DNA from: Antedon mediterranea
Lineage: Eukaryota; Echinodermata; Crinoidea; Comatulida; Antedonidae
Direction: 5' to 3'
Assembly (NCBI RefSeq): GCF_964355755.1
Contig: NC_092677.1
Span: 26,320,101 to 26,384,100, forward strand
Length of the DNA stretch: 64,000 nt
Numbering within the stretch: the first letter of the stretch is position 1; each line of letters opens with the position of its first letter. Shown one piece after another: positions 10,611 to 23,070 of this stretch. The notes below the pieces were generated by a model. That model was not told the origin of the DNA, did no database searches, and saw only the letters and a program-made list of their open reading frames with translations. A program made the position numbers and the translations under genes.

Positions 10611-10915
10611 ATGTTACACGCCTATATTCTTCTCTCCTAAATTGATTGAATGTTTTGAGTTCGGAAATTGAGATTGTCTACGTTTGAAACCGTATGGTTG
10701 GTTGATGTTCTGAATTTAATGTAACGTAACTCAACATGACAGAGGTAAACTTAATATCAGAATTTTTTTATCTAACATTGTCAAGCCAAATTATAGGCCT
10801 AGTGGCTGAAAAGGCGCCATTAAATTTAATTTCTTTCAACTGAGTGTCTTGATTTGTTTTTTAGCAGGTAACATTAACTAAACAAATTCAGTCGTCCATT
10901 AGCTGTAAAGTTATT
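10611..10915 (+). pseudogene. Remnant of a family B locus: 5' region and first exon, modules deleted
   Basis: Bases 10611-10770 match the region ahead of gene B1 (49508-49710): TGAGTTCGGAAATTGAGA, AAACCGTATGGTTGGTTGAT and an ATG followed after two codons by GTAAACTTAATATC. Here the mini-exon is ATG ACA GAG at 10736-10744. No B module follows. Instead about 10855-10915 resembles the intron sequence that follows B modules at 40700-40760 and 56980-57035. The module exons therefore appear to be deleted. Confidence 0.5.
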
Positions 10916-12184
10916 TACTTTTAGATCCTCTTCATTCCATCCCACCAAAATTCGTTAGAAATATTTTAACAACACTCGTTACAGTAGAATTAAATATTAT
11001 AATTATAAAGAATATTAGTAGTATAAGTACTTATTGTTTTCTTACTTTGTACCGTAATAAAATATTTGAAATTTGTCTCATAGGCCTAATTATGGAGCGG
11101 TTCCACTTTTTGTGATTTACGTTTAATTATTAGATAGAATTAATAGCATAACATTGTTGTTTCACCCAGCATCGGTATACCAATTAATATTAAAACTTTA
11201 AATTACCGGTACAGCCAATTAAATTATTACAGGCCTTACTTCTTTCTATATTTAAATCAATTAATTTAAAATTCAACAGTCAGTATAATAATAATAACAG
11301 TGGCTTTCGAAAAATATCATTAAATTAATTTAATTAAATTAAATATTATATTAATATCATTAATATATTATTTGATGTTAATAATACAATTAAATAATTA
11401 AAAAACATATTGTATAAAGCCTATTTATTGACTTATATCCAAAGCCTTCGATATAATTAACCATACCATTTTAATAAATAAACGTAACGCTTATAGAATA
11501 AAAGGCACTCATTTGAATGGGGTTTGTAGCCCATTTTGAAGGCAAAAAAACCAGTTTATAATTCTAGGCTCATCAACGAGAGATATTACTTGCGGCGTCC
11601 CTCGAGGCAATATCAAAATTAACTACTGGTCATTTTCAATCGATTTTGGTGTCATTTTCTGTAGAATACATTTATATTTGTAGTAAATGTTTGAAACATT
11701 TTAACATGAAATGAACTGGAGATACAATTTATGACCTTTGACATTTATACGATTTTTAATTATGTGAACATACTGTATATATAAATGCATCGATTTTTTT
11801 TAACAGAATAAATGACATGTCCAGAAATTATTATTCTGAATTTGTTTCTCTTGATCTGATTTAAATAATAACAATAACAATTTGGTAAAATATGATAGAT
11901 GACTGAGAAACATTCCGACAATCTCAGTTCTTACAATCCGCATTACATCCACATTGGACCTAATGATGTACAATCTCCCACTTTTGCAGCTCTCCACATG
12001 CTTTCGACACTTCTGGAAGATCAGATCAGTGGGAAACAAATCCACTGCCATCAACTTTCCTTTCGATAATTAGTTATTGACAATTAAAACGAATTTAGGT
12101 TCAACGATTTGCCCCAAATAGGGGTGTTTTTCGATCGTGGTATACACTGTCTAATGGATGCCCATCTTGAAAAATACCCACAGA
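10916..12184. other. AT-rich spacer with no gene seen
   Basis: Long TTAAT/ATTAA-rich stretches at about 11270-11420. The short minus-strand ORF at 11800-12054 has no family features. Confidence 0.4.
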
Positions 12185-13323
12185 CAATAATACGAGAATG
12201 CTTCGCATTTTCCTATATCCTCCTACGATAATTGTTTTTATTGGCTGAAAACCGGTTGAACAGCTCGAGTACAGCATCATAATGTTGAAGACAGGCCGAT
12301 TTTCTTTAAAAAATACTATTTTGATAGATTTAATATACGTTTATACAAATGTATTGATTTGCGATGAATGGAACATTCCAATCTTTGTTCCACAAGTGTC
12401 TATTCCCTCAGGCGTCGTAAAGGCAAGTACAGTATACTCATAACAGAAATTCGATCCATTTTTTTTTCAATTTGTGCTGCAAGAGGTTGGATATAGATTT
12501 TTTTAAACGGATAATGAGCTAGCGTTTTCCATCGCCGTATATTTATGTACAAATCTTTATTATTGAAGTTAAATCACCCACATCATCACCCTTCCCTCAC
12601 TGGCATGAGTAGCGTTGTAAAGCCAGTAGAGGATAGGCCTACAGTGCATCACATGCCCTAAACGTAGAACAACTTTGGTGGGTAGGGTAGGAACCAATTT
12701 AAGTATGAATTAGCTTTAAGAAACAATTGAAAACCATTAGTCCTACTAATTAGTTGAGTTAGATAATTTAATATGTATTGACGATTAAATCGAATTTATG
12801 ATTTGCTCCGAATAGAGGTGGTTTTCACAAATTGTTTTACATTATATAAACATATACACGTCGTAGTGATGTATCGTTACACGTACTGTACTTTTCAATC
12901 GACTAGGACGGTGATAGTTTCAACAAAGTATTACATCGCAATGTTTTACTGTGTTTACTGGTGTATTATTTGTAAAACATGAAAACAATTAATATTTCGT
13001 TACTAAATGGATAAAGAATATATTTAAAAATTGTTCCTCTTTGCACCCATCCTCTTCCCCATCCCTCAACCCTAATGTTACATATAAAACACAAATTAAG
13101 TTTGTTATTGGTCTCATTTTGTGACAAGTTTCTCTTTCGGAAGTAATTCCCAGGGTGCTAATTTTAGTTGAGTACATAAATCACAGTGTCTATTTATTCG
13201 TTCCTGTAAACGACATGTATTATTATTATTATTTGAAATCGCAGTTTTTTAACGCTGAAATTATTACGTATTCGAGAACCATCTGTGGGCACGACCTAGA
13301 TGGTACGCGAGCGAAGCGAGCGT
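12185..13323. repeat. Left arm of a large imperfect inverted repeat
   Basis: Read inward, this stretch is the reverse complement of 22016-23070, with indels. Shared blocks include ATCGCAAATCAATACATTTG, CGATTTTCTTTAAAAAATAC, GAATTACTTCCGAAAGAGAA and the hairpin-like GGTACGCGAGCGAAGCGAGC at the inner end. The arms bracket 8.7 kb. Confidence 0.75.
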
Positions 13324-13439
13324 ACACAGCAAAATTTGAAATTCTAAGCAAGAAAAAAAAATCTTGTTTTAAGAAAAAATTCTTAAAATAAGTATTTTTT
13401 TTCTTGTCAAGATTTAAAATTACTTAAAACAAGAAATAA

Positions 13440-15000
13440 TTTTCTAGAAAAGACACATTTTCTTAAATTAAGTTTTGCAATATTCTTGAAAATGCTTATT
13501 ACAAGAAATATTTTACTTAAAATAAGAAGTCAATATCATTCTCTTCTTATTAAGAATAGTTTTGCTTAAAACAAGATTTGAAAATACTTAATTTGAAAAG
13601 TATTTTACTTAAAATAAGAAATCTATATTTTATTTATCCCTATCAAGAATAATTTTTCTTAAATCAAGATTGATGAATTATAAAAATTACTTAAAACAAT
13701 CAATATTTTTCTAGGTAAGACAAAGTTTCTTAAATTAGGTTTCGCAATAGTCTTGAAAATACTTGTTTTGAGAAATATTTTACTTAAAATAAGAAGTCAA
13801 TTTCACACTACCCTTATCAAGATTATTTTTACTTGAATCAAGATTCGCAATATTCTTGAAAATGCTTATTACAAGAAATATTTTACTTAAAATAAGAAGT
13901 CAATATCATTCTCTTCTTATTAAGAATAGTTTTGCTTAAAACAAGATTTGAAAATACTTAATTTGAAAAGTATTTTACTTAAAATAAGAAATCAATATTA
14001 TATTTATTCCTATCAAGAATAATTTTTCTTAAATCAAGATTGATGAATTCTAAAAATTACTTAAAACAATAAATATTTTTCTAGGTAAGACAAAGTTTCT
14101 TAAATTAGGTTTCGCAATATTCTTAAAAATACTTATTTTGAGAAATGTTTTACTTAAAATAAGAAGTCAATATCATAATATCTTATCAAGACTATTTTTG
14201 CTTAAATTGAGATTCGCAATATTTTTAAAAATACTTATTTTGAGAAATGTTTTACTTAAAATAAGAAATCAATATCATAATATCTTATCAAGACTATTTT
14301 TGCTTAAATTGAGATTCGCAATATTTTTAAAAATACTTATTTTGAGAAATGTTTTACTTAAAATAAGAAGTCAATATCATACTATCTTATCAAGACTATT
14401 TTTACTTGAATCAAGATTCGCAATATTCTTAAAAATACTTATTTCGAGAAATGTTTTACTTAAAATAAGAAGTCAATATCATACTATCTTATCAAGACTA
14501 TTTTTGCTTAAATTGAGATTCGCAATATTTTAAAAAATACTTATTTTGAAAAATGTTTTACTTAAAATAAGAAGTCAATATCATACTATCCTATCAAGAC
14601 TATTTTTGCTTGAATTCAGATTCGCAATATTCTGATTTTGAGAAATGTTTTACTTAAAATAAGAAGTCAATATCATACTATCTTATCAAGACTATTTTTA
14701 CTTGAATCAAGATTCGCAATATTCTTTAAAATACTTATTTTGAGAAATGTTTTACTTAAAATAAGAAGTCAATATCATACTATCTTATCAAGACTATTTT
14801 TGCTTAAATTGAGATTCGCAATATTTTTAAAAATACTTATTTTGAGAAATGGTTTACTTAAGATAAGAAGTCAATATCATACTATATCCTATCAAGACTA
14901 TTTTTGCTTGAATTGAAGTCAATTCTATTTTAATATTCTTAAAAATACTTATTTTGAGAAATGTTTTACTTAAAATAGATTGTCAATATCCTTATATTCA
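13440..15000. repeat. Tandem array, 102-bp unit
   Basis: Units are recognised by GAGATTCGCAATATT, CTTATTTTGAGAAATG, TTTACTTAAAATAAGAAGTC and CTATCTTATCAAGAC recurring every 102 bp, clearest from 14100 to 14900. Because 102 is a multiple of three, the array yields long repetitive ORFs that are not genes. Confidence 0.9.
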
Positions 15001-15004
15001 CACA

Positions 15005-15075
15005 ACGGTAGAGCAGTTAGCACTTCAGTTTCAACTGATGAAAGAATCTGGGTAATCAAACTGTTTGTGCTTTGA
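15005..15075 (+). other. Possible degenerate tRNA-like or SINE head
   Basis: GGTAGAGCAGTTAGCACTTC resembles a tRNA D-arm/box A and is followed about 30 bp later by GGGTAATCAAAC, a weak box B. No second copy was found in the window, so this is only suggestive. Confidence 0.25.
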
Positions 15076-15410
15076 ATAATCGATTGCACTGCAACCTAGA
15101 GAAAATAATATTGATTTAATATTTTTTATATTCAAGTTTTAATATGTTTAAAAACTAAGTTGTACTTTAGTTGGGGAGCTATGCAGCCTAACAAAAAAAT
15201 GTTATTTGTAACAATGAAATTGGTCACAAAAAAATGCAACATAAACTTAGAGTGTATAATGCCTAGGCCTAGTACCCAAGTCCTATAGTTACTATAGCTA
15301 ATAGTCCTGTATAATAACAGTACCAGCAAGGCATAGGAAATAGACGTATTTCTCTAATAAAAAATAGTTTAAAATGCATAATTGTTGTAATTTTAAAGCA
15401 AAATGGCTTA

Positions 15411-15845
15411 CCTGTGGAATCTTGTTTCTCTCCTTTAATTTTAGTAGAAAGAAATCAGCATTTTTTATACTATTATCTGCTTGTTCATCCTCTAGTTAGT
15501 AGGCCTTCTTGCTGAGCATCAACAAGATAATTAATATTAAACAATCATTAACAGTATAACAATACTAGAATTATCACTACTACTATCGTCAGTTGATAAA
15601 TCATCCCCGTTATAATAGTTTTTTTCTTCATTAACTTCGTCAGTCTCCTAGTCTAGGCCTAGTTCTACTTCATCCTCAATTGGCATCCTCGTTTTCTCCA
15701 GGCATACTTATATACTGATATTTCCATCGTCAACTGCAGGAGGTTGCCGATTGTTATACTCGTCCTTAAAATGGCGTCTTATGACATGCTTGTAAAACGA
15801 ATTGTAAATTCCAAAGCTTGCCGGGCAGCGAACCACCAATTCCAC
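15411..15845 (-). pseudogene. Broken exons of a zinc-finger-like protein inside the foldback element
   Basis: Minus-strand pieces look coding: about 15845-15745 reads RCPASFGIYNSFYKHVIRRH, a CxxC2H2-like finger with part of its ligands. About 15650-15545 is acidic (DDLSTDDSSSDNSS). An exon at about 15492-15414 with acceptor TAACTAGAG and donor CAG|GTAAGC reads NADFFLLKLKERNKIPQ. The order and style suit a zinc-finger protein often carried by mobile DNA, but stops separate the pieces. Confidence 0.35.
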
Positions 15846-16302
15846 ATGTTACTCGAAAATTCGGAGTATTTCCATGAATTGAATTATAATGCCTTAGCAA
15901 ATAGGGTAGCAAATACTGTACCTACTTCAGTTTACTGGCACCAACTTATCGCTTTTTTCTGACTGCAACAAACATGTGTCATTATTATTGTCTGTCGTAT
16001 TACTGTTGGTCCAGACGTTTTATAGATTTGCTTTAACCACCATGGAGGTTTATACCTCCATGCTTTAACGTTGAGCAGTATAATGACCTTATACATTCTG
16101 GGTAAAAGGCCAGCGATAAATTTTTGGTTATAGTTGAAAAACAACACTGTGTGTGGTCGATGACCTAGCTCCCGGCGGGATCATGGCCAACGGTTTTTTA
16201 AAGTAATCATTCAAAAATCTAGAGTTTGTAAGTAAAAGACACCTTTCATCGCAATTTATATATTAAATGCTTCAATAGGCCTAGTAAGATTAGTCTAATA
16301 TA

Positions 16303-17700
16303 ATGTCGAAGGAAGACGCTTTGTTGAAGATCCGAGAAATAGATGAAGAAGTGGCCAACATTTTAACAGGTTCGTAGGCCTAATAATTATATTTTAATCT
16401 GCCAGCAGTCTAGGGCTAGGCTCCTTCCTAGTTAGTAATACTGTAGGCCTGGAACTAGTAGGTCTAGGCTAGCCTACTATGCCTTTTCTGACGGACAGGT
16501 GTATAGGTTTAGCTTAGCATTTTAGTTCAGACATTGACAGAGGGGACAAATATTAACACCAGTCCTCCATCTGGTAAGTACAGTGTATGTTTTTGTACTT
16601 TTATCTATTCATAAATAGTTTTATAATGGACCAATGGTAGTGAGGAAAATACGTGTAAATATTGTGTACGTATTTTTAACAGCTTGGTTCGACTCAAGCT
16701 AGTGTCATGCACTCCTCCCTTTGACAACTAAAATTAAATAAATGACTTATGAATATTAATTTTTGACATATTAATGCTCTCCTGGCCAGCCCACCCTTTC
16801 TCCTTCCTTTTACATTGACCACCTACAAAACTGTAGGCTACATTATTAAAAATTTGAGCTACAGTATATCAAGTTTATGTCCATACATTATTCCACTCAT
16901 TTAAATAAATTTATATAATATAATGTTTTCAATTTGTTATTTTTGGTTAGGTTCAAAGATAACCCATATGTTGTCAAATCTGTCAAACATATTTGTTGGG
17001 AAAAACTCATCAAAAAAAGTCTGCCGACCTTGAAGGTATTTTTAGTGTTTTTTTAAATTTAAAATACAAGTAACATTATGTACATTAAAAAAAAATATCT
17101 TAAAGTGTTTTTTTTAAATCAAATTTATCTTAGCTTAAAATTCGAGGTATATACTATGTTTACAATAATTTATTAAAATCAAACAATTAAACAAAATTTA
17201 CATTTAATTGTATGATTGTTATTATAAACATTGATACGGAATAAAAACATCAATCAGGATTGAACACCGTTTTGCGTATTGTCTTCCTAAATAGTAATAT
17301 TAAAAATAAATTTAGACCCTAATAATTTAACTAAAAATAATAGATACAGCCAGGCCTGTCTTTGGGATCGGTATAAACAGGGCAAAGTTTGTGATTAAAA
17401 AGTTCAAATGCATATTCCACCCACCCTTATGTCTTATAATGTAAAATTATTCTTACCACCGTTCTAATATTGCGTCATGTTTTTGTGTTTACCGCCCCAG
17501 ATATAGGACTCTAAAACCACACCGTACCCAATTAGTTGATGATGTTACACATATTTAAAATACAGTAATAACTAAAACTATATTAATCTCTTTTCATTTT
17601 TAGGAACATGAATAAAGATCCAGAATCCTGGTCTTCACGCCGATCAGGTAATATGCCGGTATTGCTTTTGGACACAGAAATGGCCTACATTAAAGTTTAG
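16303..17700 (+). other. Candidate short exons of an unidentified gene in the centre of the foldback element
   Basis: ATG at 16303 opens MSKEDALLKIREIDEEVANI, continuing to a donor (GTTCGT at 16370 or GTAGGC at 16374). A second candidate exon lies at about 16953-17034 (acceptor GGTTAG, donor GTATTT) and a third at about 17605-17647 (acceptor TTTTTAG, donor GTAATA). The frames do not join cleanly in any one combination I tried: either a stop falls at the end of exon 2 or exon 3 stops early. It could be a small real gene or a relic. Confidence 0.25.
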
Positions 17701-18119
17701 CAAACAATTCTAACTACAAAGAAAGCAAAATTAGATGAGGCTCTAGTTACTCTCCTCTCCACTTTTTACCTTCTGGATTTCGATTATCCAAAATGAAAAG
17801 AAGTACTGTAGGCCTTACTATCCTTTAACAGTTAGTGATTTGTGATGAAAACACACCTGTACACTTGACAAAGGCTGTTGAATCATCATTAGTATACATT
17901 AATAAATTTAAAGACACCTAATAGTTTAAAGCCCAGGTGCGGGAGAAGAATTTTACGAAATTTGTATTTTACCATTTTAATGTTTTTAAGTTTTCTTTTG
18001 ATGGCATTTTATTATTAATAAAAACAAGTTTGTTTTAAAGAAGTTGTATATATTATTGTACCTAATGTCATGTAAATTGTAGTTCTTAATGAAAATAACA
18101 GTATTGTTAATATTATGTT

Positions 18120-19620
18120 TTATAACATTCTTGAATTTATTTGTTTAAGTAAAATATTACTTAAAATGAGTATTCATTTATCGTTCTTAAAATAAATTTT
18201 TAATGATTTATATTTTATAGAATTCTTGTTTCAAGCAATTTTTTTCCCAATATAAGTAAGAATTTACGAATTTTAATTTGATAGAATTCTTGTTTCAAGC
18301 AATACTTTTCTTAAAATAAGTAAACATTTACTGGTTTTTATTTGATAGACTTCTTGTTTACTTATTTTAAAAAAAGTTTTGCTTGAAACAAGAATTCTAC
18401 AAATAAAAATCGGAATAATATTACTTATTTTAAGAAATATATTGCTTGAAACAAGAAAACTAAAAATATAAATCGGAATATTCTTACTTATTTTAAGAAA
18501 AATATTGCTTAAAACAAGAATTCTAAAAAATACAAACCGGAATATTCTTACTTATTTTAAGAAAAATATTGCTTGAAACAAGAATTCTACAAATAAAAAT
18601 CGGAATATTCTTACTTATTTTAAGAAATATATTGCTTGAAACAAGAATTCAAAAAATACAAATCGGAATATTCTTACTTATTTTAAGAAAAATATTGCTT
18701 GAAACAAGAATTCAAAAAATACAAATCGGAATATTCTTACTTATTTTAAGAAAAATATTGCTTGAAACAAGAATTCAAAAAATACAAATCGGAATATTCT
18801 TACTTATTTTAAGAAATATATTGCTTGAAACAAGAATATTAAAATTAAAAATCGGAATATTCTTACTTATTTTAAGAAAAATATTGCTTAAAACAAGAAT
18901 TCTAAAAAATACAAATCGGAATATTCTTACTTATTTTAAGAAAAATATTGCTTGAAACAAGAATTCTACAAATAAAAATCGGAATATTCTTACTTATTTT
19001 AAGAAATATTTTGCTTGAAACAAGAATTCAAAAAATACAAATCGGAATATTCTTACTTATTTTAAGAAAAAAATTGCTTGAAACAAGAATTCAAAAAATA
19101 CAAATCGGAATATTCTTACTTATTTTAAGAAAAATATTGCTTGAAACAAGAATTAAAAAAATACAAATCGGAATATTCTTACTTATTTTAAGAAAAATAT
19201 TGCTTGAAACAAGAATTCAAAAAATAAAAATCGGAATATTCTTACTTATTTTAAGAAATATCTTGCTTGAAACAAGAATTCAAAAAAATACAAATCGGAA
19301 TATTCTTACTTATTTTAAGAAATATATTGCTTGAAACAAGAATTCTATAAAATACAAATCGGAATATTCTTACTTATTTTAAGAAATATCTTGCTTGAAA
19401 CAAGAATTCAAAAAAATACAAATCGGAATATTCTTACTTATTTTAAGAAATATATTGCTTGAAACAAGAATTCTATAAAATACAAATCGGAATATTCTTA
19501 CTTATTTTAAGAAATATATTGCTTGAAACAAGAATTCAAAAAAATACAAATCGGAATATTCTTACTTATTTTAAGAAAAATATTGCTTGAAACAAGAATT
19601 CTATTTTAAAAAATCGATAA
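18120..19620. repeat. Tandem array, 63-bp unit
   Basis: About 20 well-conserved copies carrying TTACTTATTTTAAGAAA, TATTGCTTGAAACAAGAATT and ACAAATCGGAATATTC every 63 bp, most regular from 18370 to 19600. ORFs of 128 codons in it are artefacts of the unit length. Confidence 0.92.
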
Positions 19621-19992
19621 ATTGTTACTTATTTTAAGGCAGATACTGCTTAAAACAAGAATGAAAAAAGCAATTAAATTCTTGGTAAGAATATTGTTCT
19701 TAAAGTATTATTTCTTGGTAAGAATAATTTTCTTGATAAGAATTTGTGTGATTCTTGTTAAGAATTTTACGATTCTTGGTAAGCCAAAAAGTATTGAAAT
19801 ACGGACAAGTCAAAATTTACTTGTTTCAAGAAATATTTTGCTTGAAACAAGTTTTTTTTTTCTTAAAACAAGAATCAGAATTTTGCTGTGTATATAATTA
19901 ATATTGAGCAAACAAAACAATATTGATAAAATGGCAAGACTATTTTAAGTGGGTTGCCCAGAATCGTAGCAAGGATCTGAACGAATTCGATC

Positions 19993-20130
19993 AAACTCGG
20001 CCCTAAACCGTCTCGGCCAAAGTCAAGTCGGCCCCTAGTCAAGACGGTCCCAAGTCAAGTCGGCCCCACGTCCACTCGGCCTCAAGTCAACTCGGCCTCA
20101 CGTCAACTCGGCCTCACGTCAACTCGGCTA
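19993..20130. repeat. Minisatellite, unit about 16 bp
   Basis: Seven to eight copies of a GTCAACTCGGCCTCAC-type unit, much more G+C rich than its surroundings. It is similar in style to the TGTCGGCAAAATGTCC repeats at 46549-47212 but present here in one orientation only. Confidence 0.8.
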
Positions 20131-22015
20131 AGGATAACATAGCGTTCAATGCGAAATACTTCCGGTAAGGGAACAAATTCTAGCAATTATAATCAATACA
20201 ATTTACTTATTATTATCAATTAATAATTTTAAAAAGTAAGACAAAAAATGTGAGGCTGATGCTATAAACATATTGAGCAAAACGTTGAATTATTTTGAAA
20301 TAAATGCTAAATAAGTCAGTAAAACCACAATTTTCTAAATTTATTTTCATTTATCCACTATAAACTGTATAAGAGTGTTGCTTAAACACCACTTCAGAAA
20401 AAATGTGATCAAAATTTGCAGAAAGAATGATTTAAAAACTGTTATTTCAAAGTTCGGAACGTTCGTAATTACTACGGAAATTCGACCCAATATTACGTAC
20501 GTAGGAAAATGAGATAAATGGGGTACTACGGTTATACTTCAATATGGAAATCCCCGGCAAAATGCAATACTTATGGACACATCATCGACCCAAATGAAGG
20601 AGTTTCCAGGAACACAGTTTGTGGTGGCCTTTCGTACCTTTTTTTTGTTCAATTCATTCTGATTTAGCATGATCAGAAACATATCTAAAAAAATAATTAT
20701 AAAAAATACGGTGGTAAATTGTGCGCAGTATTGTTGACTTATTTGTTGGTTAATTTTACGCTGAAGTCTGTAAATATACATATAGGCTCTTCCAACCCTG
20801 GACTTCTATAACGTTAATGGTTAATTCAATTATAATAAATTATGATGAAATGGGTCTAAATTTTTATTTAGTGGCAGAAAAAACATTTAGGCCTAGTATG
20901 AAATTAAGGGTGTTGCCCGGGAAACTGGGGCAACATCCCTGCGCCCGCCCCTGCTTTTTTATGTTATATACGTGTCCCGTAGTCACGCTCAAATCATGAA
21001 ATGTCCCGCTTTTAAATAAAAAAAGTAGATATAGGCCTAATATTTTTTAAAATAAATAAATAAAATGTTCAAAAAACTGAACTTTATAGCATCAAGAGAA
21101 TTTATTCTCTACACAGCATTTATTAAACATTTTCACAATTAATAATTGTGCTATCAGGCACGATATGCCTCTTGTTTTGCATTTGTTTGTTGTTTGAAAT
21201 ACATACTGGCAATGCTTATACCTGCATTGCACAAAAAAAATTAATGTGTTTATTTGAAATTGGATAAAGAGTTCAAATAATTCTATATTTATCCCCTGCT
21301 CAGCAGCTGTGTTCTCTTCGTGAAATTTCTATAAATAAATCGATTTCTAAAATTTAGTATTACGGTAAACAGAAAGTCGCTGTTTATATCTCATCACTTA
21401 GCAACTACGGTGCACTTTACTTTGTATTATAAATTTATAAAAGGGAAATTTATATATTTAACAAGAAATTGTCAATAGTTTTTAGATAATATCGAATAAT
21501 AGACTTACAATGGGTGCATAACGCGGATTAGCTACAAACCGTGAGAAACACATTATTGATAATTCAATTGAATTGAAGCATTATACTCTTCTTTCGTTAG
21601 ATATTGTAATGCCGGCGCCATACATGAAGGTTTATCACAACTATAAATGTTTCTTTCAAATACAAATATATCACATGGTTGAATCATAAAAATGGGATTT
21701 TATGTGTATTTTGTTTTATCAGACTGGAACGTATCTTATTATTATCTATATATATGGTTAATTCTGACATAGAACTAATTTCTTGGTTCACTGTGAGTCC
21801 ACGGGATCACCTTATAACTTCCTGGTTTCAACCAAGTTGGCCGTTAGGTGGCGATAGCTATTTTATTTATTTTTTGTTTATTTTTTGACCGCACGTGTGA
21901 AGGTGCAATAGCAAAATAAAAATTATACTGCAAATTAATAAAGATCAAATTTAATATGCGTCATAAAGCATCGGAGTATATTGTGTCAAATTGTACAATT
22001 ATATAAACTAGATGG
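20131..22015. other. Spacer inside the large inverted repeat; no gene seen
   Basis: The short ORFs show no recognisable domain, and I see no splice-bounded conserved exon. Confidence 0.4.
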
Positions 22016-23070
22016 TACGCTCGCTTCGCTCGCGTACCATCTAGGTCGTGCCCACAGATGGTTCTCGAATACATAGTAATTTCAGCGTAAAAAACTGGCG
22101 ATTTCAAATGTACGTACCACATGACTATAAAACATTGTCGTTTACAGAAACAAATAAATAGACACAATAATTTTATGTAGTCAACCAAAATTAGCACCCT
22201 GGGAATTACTTCCGAAAGAGAAAACTTGTCACAAAATGAGTCCAAATTTTTGATTTGGACTAAGCAAACCCAATTTGTGTTTTGTATCTAACATTAGGGT
22301 TGAGGGTTGGGGATGAGGATAGTTACAAAGAGGAACAATTTTTTAATATATTCTTTATATTAAATTATTCTTTATTTTTCTTTATTATCCACTCAGTAAC
22401 GAAATATTTTTTTTATAGGCCTATAAATAATATACCACTAAATAGAGTAAAACATTTCCGATTTAATAACTTTGTTAAAATTGTCACTGTCATAGTCGAT
22501 TGAAGTAGTAAAGTACATGTAACGATACACCACCAAGACGTTTATATTTTTTGTAATTATTAATTAATACAAACGTTGAGAAGCAACTGTCAGTAATAAA
22601 GTATTATATTATTATGTGTTTAGGCCTATAATCTAATAGTAGGGGCTACCCACACTCACAGTAATAAAGTGTATTAGTATATTTGTCTATATTATATAAC
22701 AGTACCAACAATAAGAAATTTGCGATTCAAATGGCGATCAAAAGTGGTTAATACCTATTCACAGTATTGTATAGCATTACAATACTATTTATGTTTATTC
22801 TCCAAGGGCCCATAAATTTACCTACTTGTGTTAAACCATGGAGGTATGCAAGCATGCTTAAACCAAATAATTTGGAATGTTCTATTCATCGCAAATCAAT
22901 ACATTTGTATAAACGTATATTAAATCTATCAAAATAGCATTTTTTAAAGAAAATCGGCCTGTCTTCAACATTATGATGCTGTACTCGAGCTTTTCAACCG
23001 GTTTTCAGCCATTAAAAACAATTATCGTAGGAGGAGATAGGAAAATGCGAATCATCCTCGTATTATCGAA
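22016..23070. repeat. Right arm of the large imperfect inverted repeat
   Basis: Reverse complement of 12185-13323. It retains an intact terminal hairpin, AGATGGTACGC ... GCGTACCATCT, at 22014-22047. The left arm has lost the outer half of this hairpin where the foldback element abuts it. Confidence 0.75.

Larger units (their letters stand above)
13324..19893. mobile_element. Foldback-like element with tandem-repeat arms
   Basis: The ends carry a 12-bp perfect terminal inverted repeat CACAGCAAAATT / AATTTTGCTGTG, each flanked by TA. Just inside, AAGAAAAAAAA and CTTGTTT motifs continue in inverted orientation. The left part (about 13440-15000) is an array of 102-bp units; the right part (about 18120-19620) is an array of 63-bp units. 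Reverse-complementing the right unit gives a TTCTTGTTTCAAG, then CTTAAAATAAG order like the left unit, so the arms are inverted relatives. The centre (15.0-18.1 kb) is largely single-copy. This is the plan of foldback elements, such as Drosophila FB and the sea urchin TU elements. Confidence 0.6.

Noticed and set aside
11800-12054. 84-codon minus-strand ORF
   Set aside because: No domain, no conserved copy in the window and no supported splice sites; likely chance in AT-rich DNA.
14138-14916. Long repetitive plus-strand ORFs (RNVLLKIRSQYH type)
   Set aside because: They are translations of the 102-bp tandem array; the unit is a multiple of three, so open frames persist without coding function.
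18569-19334. Repetitive 128-codon ORFs (ILLETRIQKIQIGIFLL type)
   Set aside because: They come from the 63-bp tandem array, whose unit is also a multiple of three.
18370-19600. Regularly spaced repeats that could suggest a CRISPR array
   Set aside because: Units are contiguous with no unique spacers, and the DNA is eukaryotic.
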